The notes under the pieces are model-generated. The model saw nothing but the letters and a program-made list of their open reading frames with translations, was not told the DNA's origin and ran no database searches. 12,275 nt of DNA from Dictyocoela muelleri (taxonomy: Eukaryota; Microsporidia), in contig SDVU01000566.1 in assembly GCA_016256075.1 (NCBI GenBank), positions 1 to 12,275 on the forward strand. Reading direction: 5' to 3'. A program made the translations under genes and the position numbers. Positions within the stretch are counted from its first letter, which is position 1; every line of letters starts with the position of its first letter. This document shows, in pieces, positions 1 through 8,301 of this stretch.

Positions 1-118
1 CAAATAATTTTATTTCTATATTTTTATGTCCTTTGGTATAAAATTCAGTGAATATTTAAGATCACATTTTATCGATTTCGAATAACAGTAAATCTATTTT
101 TTATTAAATTGAATAAAT

Positions 119-149
119 GTGGCGCTACTGGTGCGTGTGGCGCGCTGCG
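119..149. other. GC-rich island 1
   Basis: A ~30-bp GC-rich patch in otherwise AT-rich DNA. It contains GTGTGGCGCGCTGCG, and nearly the same string recurs at 340-354 (GGGTGGCGCGCTGCG). Function is unknown. A repeat-family end or a dispersed GC-rich motif is the simplest reading. The first 118 bases hold nothing I can name. Confidence 0.5.
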
Positions 150-233
150 TTATTATAATATAATTATCTATAATTTTTATCATCAACCTAATTTATTAAA
201 AAATAGTTATATTGATTATAATTTATTATTTTA

Positions 234-360
234 GGTTCTGTAGCCCAGTGGTACAGATAATAATTGCTAGGCAATTTTAGCGGATTCGAGCCTCGTTGTG
301 ACCCTTTTCTTTAATAAAAAAAGTGGAGCTTATGGCGCGGGTGGCGCGCTGCGCGCGCTA
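234..360 (+). repeat. tRNA-headed SINE remnant
   Basis: The sequence begins like a tRNA gene. An A-box TAGCCCAGTGGTA lies at 241-253 and a B-box-like GGATTCGAGCC at 282-292, the spacing of an RNA polymerase III internal promoter. The 5' GGTTCTG pairs only poorly with the 3' TGTGACC, so a working tRNA is unlikely. After the head comes CTTTAATAAAAAAAGTGGAG (309-328), which matches about 19 of 24 positions with the segment at the same place behind the tRNA head of the SINE at 10618. That shared layout is why I call it a SINE remnant rather than a stray pseudo-tRNA. It runs into the GC-rich patch at 334-361, and its 3' limit is not clear. No target-site duplication was seen. Confidence 0.5.
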
Positions 361-361
361 C
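334..361. other. GC-rich island 2
   Basis: An almost pure G/C stretch, with GGCGCGCTGCGCGCGCTAC at its 3' side, directly behind the SINE remnant. It shares about 17 of 20 bases with the island at 119-149. The alternating CG could form Z-DNA. It may be the 3' body of the SINE family. Confidence 0.5.
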
Positions 362-663
362 ATACTATATTAAGATACACGATCTATCAAATATGGTAAT
401 AAAATTATACTTATAAAAAATTTACAAGCATATAATTAGAGAAAATACGACTTTGGTTTTTATGTTTATACTTTCACGAAAGCACAATTTTTTTCAGGTC
501 CCCAAAGCGCTAGTGTTTTAAAAATTGTTTATGAGAGATAAAATAAACTTAAAAAATTAAACAATACAATTTTTTTAATAAATATTTAGACCGAGCTCTT
601 ATAATGTATACAAATAAGTAATTATCCATAATTGACATTAAGAATTGATTTATTAATAAAAAA
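362..663. other. Gene-free AT-rich stretch
   Basis: No open frame, RNA gene or clear repeat was found. A weak inverted similarity links 500-540 (around AAGCGCTAGTGTTTT) to 1515-1545 (around GCGCTACACATACCAGCG). The fold-back element at 664-1447 may therefore once have extended further out, but I cannot fix such a boundary. Confidence 0.4.
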
Positions 664-1447
664 GGTTCATTTCCCAATTTAGTCGGTATAGAAAAAATAG
701 GTCGGTATAAAAAATTGAAAAATTTTACAGTATTTATAAATACAGGGTTTTAAAACTTATCAACCCCCTTTTTAAAACTTATAACTCCTTTTTTTCAAAC
801 TTATAAACCCTTTTTTTAGACTTATATACCCATTTCTTTCGGACTTCGATATATTTCTTTCAGACAAAAAGACCCATTTTGCCAGTGTTATACATTATCT
901 GCAAAAATTCGCATCGATAAATTATTTTCGAGTCCTATTTTCGACCATTATTTTTCGACCCTTATTTTTTAACCATTATTTTTTTTAACCATTATTTTTT
1001 AACCATTATTTTTTAACCCATATTTTTATATCTCCTATATTTTAACCCTTATTTTCTAACTCTAATTTTTAACCTTTACTTTTCAAAACTTATTTTTAAC
1101 TCTTATTTTTTTAACCTTTGTTAAAAAAAGGTTTAAAAAATAAGTTTTAAAAAATAGAGGTTAAAAATAAGGCCTATATGTTAAAATATAAGGCTTAAAA
1201 AAATAATTGATCGATGCAAATTTTCTCGGATAATCTATAAGTCTCGCAAAATGGGTCTATAGGTTTGAAAGAAATAGACAAAAAGTTTAAAAAAGGGTTT
1301 ATAAGTTTGAAAAAAGGATTTATATGTTTGAAAATGGGTATCTATAAGTTTTAAAAAAGTTTATAAATACTGAAAATTTTTAATATACCGACTCATTTTT
1401 TTTTACCGACCTATTTTTTCTATATCGACATATATTGGGAAATTACC
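664..1447. mobile_element. Fold-back element A with tandem repeats in its arms
   Basis: The ends are inverted copies. TTTCCCAATTTAGTCGGTAT at 670-689 is followed by a second AGGTCGGTATA. On the right TACCGACCTATTTTTTC and ATTGGGAAATTACC (to 1447) read as their complement. The arms converge on TTTAACCTTTGTTAAA near 1122. The left arm (about 457 bp) is longer than the right (about 323 bp). Both arms are filled with short degenerate tandem units: about 21-22 bp around AAACTTATAAACCCTTTTTT (about 750-850, mirrored about 1260-1365) and about 14 bp around TTTTTTAACCATTA (about 945-1020). This is the architecture of Foldback-type DNA elements (long inverted repeats made of shorter direct repeats). 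No coding sequence was seen, so any movement would need an outside transposase. The arm length difference fits loss or gain of tandem units. Confidence 0.75.
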
Positions 1448-1587
1448 AAAAAACATTTTTATTGATATTTATTTATAATTCTTAGCTTCATGTTCAGTGG
1501 TATATAATAATTTTTGCGCTACACATACCAGCGTTTAACTCTCATTTGGCCATTTTAAAATTTTTGAAAACAAAAATGTCTCACATT

Positions 1588-1783
1588 GCACGGGACATAA
1601 TAAAAATAACAAATTTTATGTTGATTAATTATATTCGGATTATATTTTCAAAATCAACTAATAATTATACTTTTACTAAATTTGGACCGACAAATTTAGT
1701 AAAAGTATAATTATTCTTCGATTGTAAAAAATAATCTGGATTATAAATCAGCATAAAATTTATCATATTTATTATTTTGGCAC
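1588..1783. mobile_element. Hairpin MITE B
   Basis: A ~196-bp near-perfect palindrome. The inner arms 1661-1683 and 1692-1714 (ATAATTATACTTTTACTAAA on the left) are exact complements around the 8-base spacer GGACCGAC. The outer arms, including AAATTTTATG (1611-1620) and CATAAAATTT (1752-1761), match with some changes, and the ends near GCACGGGAC and TTTTGGCAC are weaker. There is no coding capacity. A non-autonomous hairpin element is the likely class, but I saw no convincing target-site duplication. The inner arms are more alike than the outer ones. Confidence 0.65.
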
Positions 1784-1890
1784 TTCTAATCTTCACAAAA
1801 TCCGCAGTCAATAAAGATAAATAATAACATTTCATTCTCTTAAAAATGAAAGTAACTTATGATCTGCCTTATATACCTATTTCTATGCTT

Positions 1891-2430
1891 AAATCTAAAT
1901 TGATAAGAGCATATATTATATTTCTTATTTGAAATAAGCCTAAATCTAGAAATAAATTATAATATTGCCATATCCTGACATACAACATTAGATGTAGTAA
2001 ATATGGTATATTGGTATATCTAGAAATTCATCAATTATTTTACTTAGAGCAGTTTTAAAACAAAATAATTAATTAAATATTTTAATATATCAATTATAGC
2101 CATGAAAGAAAATAAAATTGAGTACACACGTAGAATAAAAAGGATTCAATACAATTTAATAAATTTATATTACGATCCTTGGATTTGTGCATCCTTGAAT
2201 TTTACCCAGGGAACATAAGATTCTCATCGGTTTTGGCAATATATAAAATCAATATAAAAAAAACTAAAGATGTATTAACATTTACATAATTTTGTGCATA
2301 TTCTCAGAATTGGTAAATGACTATACACTCTAGATTATTTATATCAATTATATTATAGATTTATCTCGTGATTTACACTTATTAAATAAGGAACATACTA
2401 TATGCTCTTACCAATAATATTTATAAATCT
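1891..2430. mobile_element. Element C with ~70-bp terminal inverted repeats
   Basis: The left end 1891-1960 (including GATAAGAGCATATATTATAT) is the diverged complement of the right end 2345-2430 (including ATACTATATGCTCTTACCAA). Between them lie about 380 bp with no open frame and no motif I recognise. The size and inverted ends fit a non-autonomous DNA transposon. No target-site duplication was found. The arms have drifted considerably, so the insertion is probably old. Confidence 0.5.
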
Positions 2431-2445
2431 GAGAGGTCTCTAAGT

Positions 2446-2936
2446 CATTGTAGAACAAAAAAAAACATAGATTGGTTTTATTTATTTAGGCACTAATATA
2501 ATATCGATAAATTTTTCAGCACTCATTATTCTTAGCTGAGCTATTAAATCTTCATATATAAGATATAGTAGCCTCTAAAAGAAGAAAATGATTTTTCGTC
2601 GTAAATATTTTTATTAAAAAACTATATTACGCCCCTAAAAAAAATAAAAAATCGAAATTAACAGAATTTATTATAATTTGCTAAAAAAGTATTATCTTAT
2701 ATTATTATAATACTAAGGGTTCATATTCATTTATAAAAAACACAAAATATGTTCAAAAGAAAATAAATAATAAAAGGTATAAATTGGTTTCTGTTAGCAT
2801 TAAAAAACGGTTTTTATGATGACTAATTTGTAAAAATGAATTTTTTTGATTCTAAGTTCATTTATTTATGTACTTTTTATCTATCGGAACTTCTTATATG
2901 ATATACAAAATAGCAAATATTATGAAGTTAATATTT
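2446..2936. other. Gene-free AT-rich stretch
   Basis: Both strands were read. No RNA gene, no recognisable protein fragment and no clear repeat was found, only A/T runs and a loose direct similarity between about 2718 and 2855 (around GTTCATTTATTTAT). It separates element C from the large fold-back element D. Confidence 0.4.
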
Positions 2937-3239
2937 TTGGCACGAAAAGTGACCGGCCAATAAAATGACCGGGCATAAAAAAACTATATAAAGGGTTTAG
3001 ATTATTGTTTCATCCATCATTTTTTTTCAAAAATATTTATATGTCAATTTATTAAGACACTCAGAACTAAAAGTGATCGTAATGTTTTAAAGTAAAATTT
3101 AAAAAAAATCATTAATGAATTAAAAGGAAAAATTCGTAAATGTAAATAAAAAAATAAAAGTGACCGGGTAAATTTTTAATTAAAAAATTTAATTGATGTT
3201 TTGATATTATTTTTAAAGTTTAAATAATTTCAATTTCAG

Positions 3240-3412
3240 GGTTTTTCATAGTTATAGACCACTTCCTCCAGAGTAAAACCCCCTTTTCCCAAAGTAATAG
3301 ACACATTTCCCGAGAGTTATAAACATATTTTCCCAGAGTTATATTCTCATCTTTTCAAAGTTATAAAAACAGTTTTCCAGAGTTATAGACTCGATTTACC
3401 GGAGTGTTAAAA
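3240..3412 (+). repeat. 22-bp degenerate tandem repeat, left arm of D
   Basis: About seven to eight units of about 20-22 bp, built around TTTTCCCAGAGTTATAGACA. Examples begin near 3286, 3307, 3330, 3352 and 3373. The tract lies inside the left arm of element D and reappears as its complement in the right arm. Confidence 0.7.
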
Positions 3413-3612
3413 TATTTTACGAAATTATTGATACATTTTCGAATATTTATACAAAAATAGGCTCTCCTAAAAAATACCTAAAAATATCAGATCAAATGAA
3501 ATTTCGGTAATACTCCGTTCATTATCAATTTTTTTCTTGGTCAAAATAATTTGAAATATACTATGAAGAATTTCAAAATAAATTCTTGTATTGAACCCTT
3601 TTAATCCATAGT

Positions 3613-3716
3613 AGAATTTAAGATGACAATAAACTCAAAAATCACCGATAACAGATTATTTGTAGTTTATAATTCAGAATTAGTTTTCTAAAAAAAATCA
3701 TTTTTTCTAATTTGGT
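3613..3716 (+). repeat. Probable single-arm relic of the E/F hairpin family
   Basis: GAATTTAAGATGACAA is followed by ACCGATA, then AGAATTAGTTTTCTAAAA, then CTAATTTGG. These occur in the same order and spacing as in one arm of hairpins E and F, but no opposite arm follows. I read it as a degraded or half copy. The similarity is moderate and interrupted. Confidence 0.4.
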
Positions 3717-3839
3717 AAGTAAAAAATTATAAATTTCCAAGCATTTTTTTACAAAAAAAACGTATTTTTTTATTGAACTTTATAAATATTAGTATATTAG
3801 ATATTAGTATTTAGATTAGTTTTTTTGGTACTAACCTAC

Positions 3840-4109
3840 TTTAGGGCCGCCGAGAAATTTAAGATGGCAAGAAACCAAAATAACAAATGATATACCAAAT
3901 ATTTTGCTGTTGAATAATTTTGGATTAGTTTTATAAAATTATCAAAATATTCATACTTTTTCCTAATTTGGCTTTGCCAAATTATGAAAAAGTATAAATA
4001 TTTTGATAATTTTATAAAACTAATCCAGGATTATTCAACAGCAAAATATTTGGTATATCATTTGTTATTTCGGTTTCTTGCCATCTTAAATTTCTCGGCG
4101 GCCCTAAAG
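3840..4109. mobile_element. Hairpin MITE E
   Basis: A ~270-bp palindrome opening with TTTAGGGCCGCCGAGAAATT and closing with its complement (to CGGCGGCCCTAAAG). The arms meet near 3970-3976 at AATTTGGCTTTGCCAAATT. By eye the arms differ at only about five of 90 inner positions. The GGGCCGCC end is a GC-rich mark in AT-rich DNA, shared with hairpin F. There is no open frame. The transposon superfamily cannot be told from the sequence. Confidence 0.8.
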
Positions 4110-4377
4110 AGAATGACAAGTAAAACACCTATATAAAAAAATTTAAGTTTATATTACTTATTAATCTATATAAAAGAGAGAGGATGGAAAAGTTAGACAT
4201 ATTTATAATTTCTACATCATTTTAGACATAGGAGATATCTTATGAACAATTATATCCCCTGTCTTAAATGATGTGGAAATTACAAATATGTCTAACTTTT
4301 TACATCCTCCTTTTATATAGATTAATAAGTAATATAAACTAAAATTTTTTTTATATAGGTGTTTAACTTGTCATCCT
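4110..4377. repeat. Inverted repeat G between hairpins E and F
   Basis: The left arm 4110-4227 (with AATGACAAGTAAAACACCTA and GTTAGACATATTTATAATTT) complements the right arm 4260-4377 (with AAATATGTCTAACTTT and TAACTTGTCATCCTC). The arms flank an asymmetric spacer of about 32 bp containing AGGAGATATCTTATGAAC. It may be the original element into whose ends E and F went, or simply the inner part of the larger palindrome. Confidence 0.7.
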
Positions 4378-4648
4378 CTTTAGGGCCGCCAAGAAATTTA
4401 AGATGACAAAAAACCGAAATAATAACCGATATACCAAATATTCTGCTATTGAATAATCCTGGATTAGTTTTTTAAAATTATTTAAATATTTATACTTTTT
4501 CCTAATTCGGTAAAGCCAAATTAGGAAAAAGTATAAATATTTAGATAATTTTAAAAAACTAATCCAGGATTATCATATAGCAGAATATTTGGTATATCGG
4601 TTATTATTTCGGTTTTTTGTCATCTTAAATTTCTTGGCGGCCCTAAAG
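4378..4648. mobile_element. Hairpin MITE F (sister of E)
   Basis: Same family as hairpin E: TTTAGGGCCGCCAAGAAATT at the left, complement ending GGCGGCCCTAAAG at the right, centre near 4508-4516 (CGGTAAAGCC). It differs from E at several positions where both of its own arms agree, for example AATAACCGATATACC against AACAAATGATATACC in E. There is no coding capacity. Confidence 0.8.
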
Positions 4649-4967
4649 AGGGTTAGTACCGTTTTTTTCATACCAATTTTACGGTAGTCTCAATGCGATT
4701 TAGTACATAAACTCAAATCTTTTCGGATTTAAATAAGATTTATTTTTATGTAACTTAATAATATTTAAAATCGAAAAGTATTATGTTTATTCTGAAATTT
4801 TTCTTAACGTATGTTTTATTTATTATCTTCTCACGTAAAATATCACTGCTGAAAAAAGTACCGACATTTCAACGTTTTCGGGATTCATAGGTATTATTTA
4901 TGTGGACCTATTGTGTTAAATATTCGAAAATGTATCAATAATTTCGTAAAATATTTTAACACTCCAG

Positions 4968-5110
4968 TAAATCGTGTCTATAACTCTGAAAAACTGTTTT
5001 TATAACTTTGAAAAGATGCGTCCATAACTCTGGGAAAATATGTTTATAACACTAGGAAAATATGTCTATAACTTTGAGAAAAGAGGGTTTAATTCTGAGA
5101 AATATTTTCA
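4968..5110 (-). repeat. 22-bp degenerate tandem repeat, right arm of D
   Basis: This is the complement of the left-arm tract: about six units built around GTCTATAACTCTGGGAAAAT, for example near 4976, 5018, 5040 and 5062. Individual units differ between arms, so the arms are not simple recent copies throughout. Confidence 0.7.
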
Positions 5111-5446
5111 TTTCTTATGAAAAACCCTGCAATTGAAATTATTTAAACTTAAAAATTGATACCAAAAAATCAATTAAATTTTTTAATGAAAAATTTACCC
5201 GGTCACTTTTATTATTTTATTTACATTCACGGATTTTCCTTTTAATTCATTATGTTTTTTTAATTTTACTTTAAAACATTACGGTGACTTTTAGTTCTGA
5301 GGGTCTTAATAAATTGACATATAAATATTTTTTAAAAAAAATGATGGATAAAACAATAATCTAGACCCTATTATAGTGTTTTTTTATACCCGGTCATTTT
5401 TATTGTCTGGTAACTTTTCGTGTCAACACTATACCACCTTGGCATG

Positions 5447-5467
5447 GTCACGCGCTTCGCGCGCGAC
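5447..5467. other. GC-rich palindrome
   Basis: GTCACGCGCTTCGCGCGCGA forms a near-perfect 21-bp inverted repeat in a strongly AT-rich setting, about 21 bp outside the right end of element D. Its CGCGC character resembles the islands at 119-149 and 334-361. The role is unknown. A small hairpin or a Z-DNA-prone site is possible. Confidence 0.5.
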
Positions 5468-5511
5468 AATTATTAAATATTTTATTCGATCGATAAGAAA
5501 ATTTTGTAGAA

Positions 5512-5735
5512 TCATCTGTTCTACAACGGTTAGCAACTGTAAATAAATGAGGAGCGATGTTGGAAGAAAAACGAAATATAGTTGAAATTTTCTGATTTTA
5601 AACCTTTCTGGTTTATAAGAAAAACTAAACCAGAAACGTTTTATAACAGAAAATTGATCCGTGTTTCAATATACTTTCGTATCTCTCCTCATTTCTTTTC
5701 ATTGGCATAACCCGGGTCGCACAGTCATTTCCTAA
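5512..5735. mobile_element. Merlin-associated hairpin P1
   Basis: A ~220-bp palindrome with arms meeting at 5601-5615 and 5626-5640 (AACCTTTCTGGTTTA and its near complement). The two ends differ: the left is GTTCTACAACGGTT (5518-5531), the right is ACCCGGGTCGCACAGTCAT (5710-5728). The same pair of ends occurs in hairpins P2 and P3. The right end lies about 20 bp before the first transposase ATG at 5750, so this hairpin may form the 5' terminal structure of that Merlin copy, or a related non-autonomous element may sit beside it. Confidence 0.65.
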
Positions 5736-5749
5736 AAAAAATTTCCTTT

Positions 5750-6500
5750 ATGTTAAAACGTTTAAACAAGACTATGGATCATGAATTTTTTATAATTAGT
5801 TCGAATGATAATATAATTTTGTTTTTCAAGGTTTTAGGTGTAATGCCAAATAGCAAAAAATGCAAGGCTTGTAAAGGTAAAATGAGAATTATAAAAAAAC
5901 GAGATCTTCATTGGGATACATTTGGAGATGCAATATTTGTTTTAAAGAGATCGATGGTTTATGAATTTTCTTTTTAAAATTATCGAAAAATTCTCCATTT
6001 GTATTTTTTAAATTTGCTTTTTATTTTTATACTAATAACTTTTTCGATGGGAAATTATGTGATGGATATTACGGGAATAGTTGAGTAAATGTATAAATGG
6101 CTAATATCAATATTCCGATCTAAAATTTTCCAAAATGTTAAAAATAAGACGAAAATTGAATGGAATATCAAATGGGGGGGTCCAGATTGATGAAAATTTA
6201 TGTACCAAGCAGAAATATAGATATAATGATCCCGGGATTTCATCTTGGGTATTCGGAGTAGTTGAATATGTTACTGGATATTTAGGGTAGAAAAGGTCGA
6301 AAATATATGAAAAAAATATACTGCTACCAATAATATTGTGGTATTCAAAGATCACCACCATATTTTTAAAATACATTGATCAAATCATTGCAGCTGAATA
6401 CCAAAATTTCCATCAATTTTCAATTAATCAAATACTCCAAAACATCTGATTTTTCTAAACAAATAATTTTTCGGAACGTGTTTGACATGTTATCTTTCTG
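5750..6500 (+). pseudogene. Broken Merlin (ISXO2/IS1595-like) transposase T1
   Basis: Merlin transposases are DDE enzymes that cut and paste the DNA element carrying them. An open frame of 75 codons from the ATG at 5750 carries GVMPNSKKCKACKGKM, the first CxxC of the N-terminal zinc ribbon (codons 5861-5872). The second half, GYIWRCNICFKE, with CxxC at 5929-5940, is in another frame, so the last ~22 residues of the open frame are out of register. Downstream, VQIDENL (first catalytic Asp 6189-6191) and WVFGVVEYVTGY match the family core. Probable second Asp is 6378-6380 (IDQ) and probable Glu 6474-6476 (FSERV); these two are less certain. At least two frame changes and several stops leave it non-functional. 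The start was chosen because it precedes the conserved N-terminus just downstream of hairpin P1. A LINE or host gene does not explain this domain order. Confidence 0.75.
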
Positions 6501-7082
6501 AACTCGTAAATAAAGAGACCCCTCTTCAATAAAATCAATGATTAAAGTTCAAAACTATAAATAGGATGTCGGTTTTGAAAACATGTAGGTTTCAAAAAAA
6601 AATTTATTAAATAATTTTCCGAAATCTGTTATTGTTGTCAACTTTTTATATGGGAATACACACGGTATATATACCGATTTGAGCTCAAAGAGATATAAAG
6701 GCTGCTTATAGGGAATTAGAAAAGAAGAGTTGAATGTAACCAGTTAACAAGGAGTTATGAAAAAATCGAATATGCAAGTTTTAAATATAAGAATGAAAGC
6801 ACTGGTCTTCGAATTACGCATCGAATAAATCTATTATTTTTTATTGAAAATCAAGGCTTAATAAGATATAAATTGCATTCCAAGAACTTTCACGAATATG
6901 CAAAATTTCGGAAGAGAGGCAACAAAAGATATTAACACAGATCATTGACATGAACATACAACACCAGATAGTTTTCCGAAACATCTGATGATGTTTTAAA
7001 TAGATACTGAGACTTAAATACAATAAAATGACTGCCTCACTAGTATCAAAAAGATATAAACCTCATAAAACAAAAAAAAAAT
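6501..7082. other. Unassigned tail between transposase T1 and hairpin P2
   Basis: About 580 bp with no complete gene. The first ~140 bp may be the decayed C-terminus of T1. The stretch 6690-7000 looks less AT-rich on the plus strand and gives short readable runs (for example RYKLHSKNFHEYAKFRKRG near 6865-6920) that could be old coding sequence, but I recognise no family. Short minus-strand open frames here have no supporting motif. Confidence 0.35.
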
Positions 7083-7393
7083 TGGTTCTACAACGGTTTC
7101 TGCTACCTGAAATAATTTATGAGAGGTGAAGAAAGTATATTTAAATAACAATAAAATCATCTTTTAAAGAAAGTTACTGACATTTATTCGTATTATTATT
7201 ATTATTATTATTTTACTATTTTTAGTCTTTTTTTACGTAGCAAAAAAAGACTAAAAATAGTAATATTATGAGAATACGAATAACTAGCCCAAGAAGTTTC
7301 TTTACGAGATGATTTTATTTTAAAATTTTTCTTTTCTCTACCCCTCTTCAATTCTTTCAAGAGGCACAAACCGGGTCGCACAGTCATCTCTTA
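7083..7393. mobile_element. Merlin-associated hairpin P2
   Basis: A ~310-bp hairpin. The left end GTTCTACAACGGTT is at 7085-7098 and the right end ACCGGGTCGCACAGTCATCT at 7370-7389, the same asymmetric pair as P1. The inner arms 7214-7234 and 7242-7262 (TACTATTTTTAGTCTTTTTT and complement) are exact. A short TTA/ATT microsatellite (about 7191-7213) lies on the left arm only. It sits between the 3' ends of the two convergent Merlin transposases. The outer arms are close to those of P3 (TTTCTTTAC, AGATGATTTTA, CTTCAATTCTTT). Confidence 0.7.
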
Positions 7394-7439
7394 ATAAAAA
7401 AATTGTAAAAAATTTATAAAAATAATAAGAAAAAATAGA

Positions 7440-8291
7440 AAAAGTGTTTTTAATCTAGATAATCTCTAAGAAATTTGAGATTTTATAATTTTTTAATAAT
7501 TTCTGAAAACATAATAACATTTAAATGATCAGGCAATGTTTTCGAACTCATGTAATAGCTGTAGTGTTTATTTTTTCCAAATACATTCATAAATTCAGAA
7601 TCATTTGGGTGTCTGCTCTTGTTTCGGGATTAACGAGTTATATTTATGGCAGACACTATCTCTGAATTATTTAAAATTTCATTCTATGCTGGCCATCGAT
7701 CTGATATAATATAGAATCTATCACAAATTTCTCGGGATATTATCGGTAATAATGTCGATTTTTTCATGTTCTCTACCCGTTCAACATAACAGTACCCAGT
7801 TTCATATTCAATGGCTCCAAAAATCGATGTGGCAATACATGGGTCACCATATCCGTATTTTTGTCTTGCCCAGACGTTTTATCAATTTGAACTTCATTTT
7901 AAGTTCAATCTAATTTTCTTTTATTTAATTTAATGAAATTATAAATTTTTGTTCTAACGAGAGAAATTATTTTTTTTACATTTCTTCACCTATGCCTGTA
8001 TTTTCAATTACAGTATTAGCAGTAAAATGATTTTTGTCGAAAAGGTAGAATGAAAACTTCAAAAATACAAATAGAGGAATTTTTATTGATGCGGTTGAGC
8101 AATTCGATATAATGTTGATTTCTTTTCTACATCTGCAACATCTTCATATGTATACTAAAGAAAATCTTTCTTTATTCATCATATTCATATTGGCCTTACA
8201 AATTTGACATGATTTAGTGAGTGATATGACTTCAATACCTTAAAAATTATATTATATTTTCATTACTGTTGATCTAAGAAAAAACGTTCCG
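7440..8291 (-). pseudogene. Broken Merlin (ISXO2/IS1595-like) transposase T2
   Basis: Reading the minus strand downward: zinc-ribbon CQICKANM (CxxC 8198-8209) and RCCRCRKEI (CxxC 8129-8140); EVQIDKT with the first catalytic Asp at 7881-7883; GAIEYETGYCYVERVENMKK; then LLPIISREI and IISDRWPA with the second Asp at 7699-7701; then DSEF with the probable Glu at 7594-7596 and SSKTLPDHLNVIMF at the C-terminus. This is the full domain order of the family and covers about the usual length. The breaks include an in-frame stop where family members (and T1) have Trp before the second CxxC, a stop after WPA, and at least two frame changes. The N-terminus is separated from its first codons by palindrome K. 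It faces T1 tail to tail. Assignment to the family is firm; function is lost. Confidence 0.85.
8211..8291 (+). repeat. Direct repeat DR1 flanking palindrome K
   Basis: About 80 bp starting GATTTAGTGAG and ending near AAAAAACGTTC. It matches 8783-8861 with about nine differences by eye. It encodes, on the minus strand, the segment just before the first CxxC of transposase T2. Confidence 0.75.
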
Positions 8292-8301
8292 TTGAGCTCA
8301 A

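Larger units (their letters stand above)
3827..4660. repeat. Nested inverted repeat ('palindrome of palindromes')
   Basis: The outer flank GGTACTAACC (3827-3836) is mirrored by GGTTAGTACC (4651-4660). Moving inward from each side come hairpin E (left) or F (right), then the arm of inverted repeat G, meeting at a ~30-bp spacer near 4228-4259. The whole ~834 bp can fold on itself, and each of E and F can also fold alone. It lies in the centre of fold-back element D. It has no coding capacity. Either an arm already carrying a hairpin was copied in inverted orientation, or the same hairpin family inserted twice at mirror-image sites. Confidence 0.75.
2937..5425. mobile_element. Large nested fold-back element D
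   Basis: TTGGCACGAAAAGTGACCGG at the left end is mirrored by AACTTTTCGTGTCAA at 5411-5425. From these ends, arms of about 575 bp (2937-3515 and 4852-5425) run inward as complements, sharing the motif GTGACCGGGTAAATTT (3163-3178; complement near 5199-5214), the block with ATTTATATGTCAATTTATTA, and a tandem-repeat tract. The centre (3516-4851) holds further inverted repeats described separately. There is no coding capacity. The form is Foldback-like, at an unusually large ~2.5 kb. GTGACCGG-type motifs recur several times within each arm and may be protein-binding sites, which is inference. I could not define a target-site duplication. A 21-bp GC-rich palindrome sits just outside its right end. 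Confidence 0.75.

Noticed and set aside
234-304. A working tRNA gene.
   Set aside because: A- and B-box are present, but the acceptor and T stems pair poorly and the SINE-like block follows directly.
6055-6376. Two overlapping minus-strand open frames of 62 and 89 codons.
   Set aside because: They lie opposite the Merlin T1 core, which explains the plus strand; no motif or hydrophobic pattern supports them as genes.
6841-7023. Minus-strand open frame of 60 codons.
   Set aside because: No recognisable domain, no promoter or homologous context; chance openness is likely.
7191-7213. TTA/ATT microsatellite as a separate feature.
   Set aside because: Very short and contained in one arm of hairpin P2; noted there instead.
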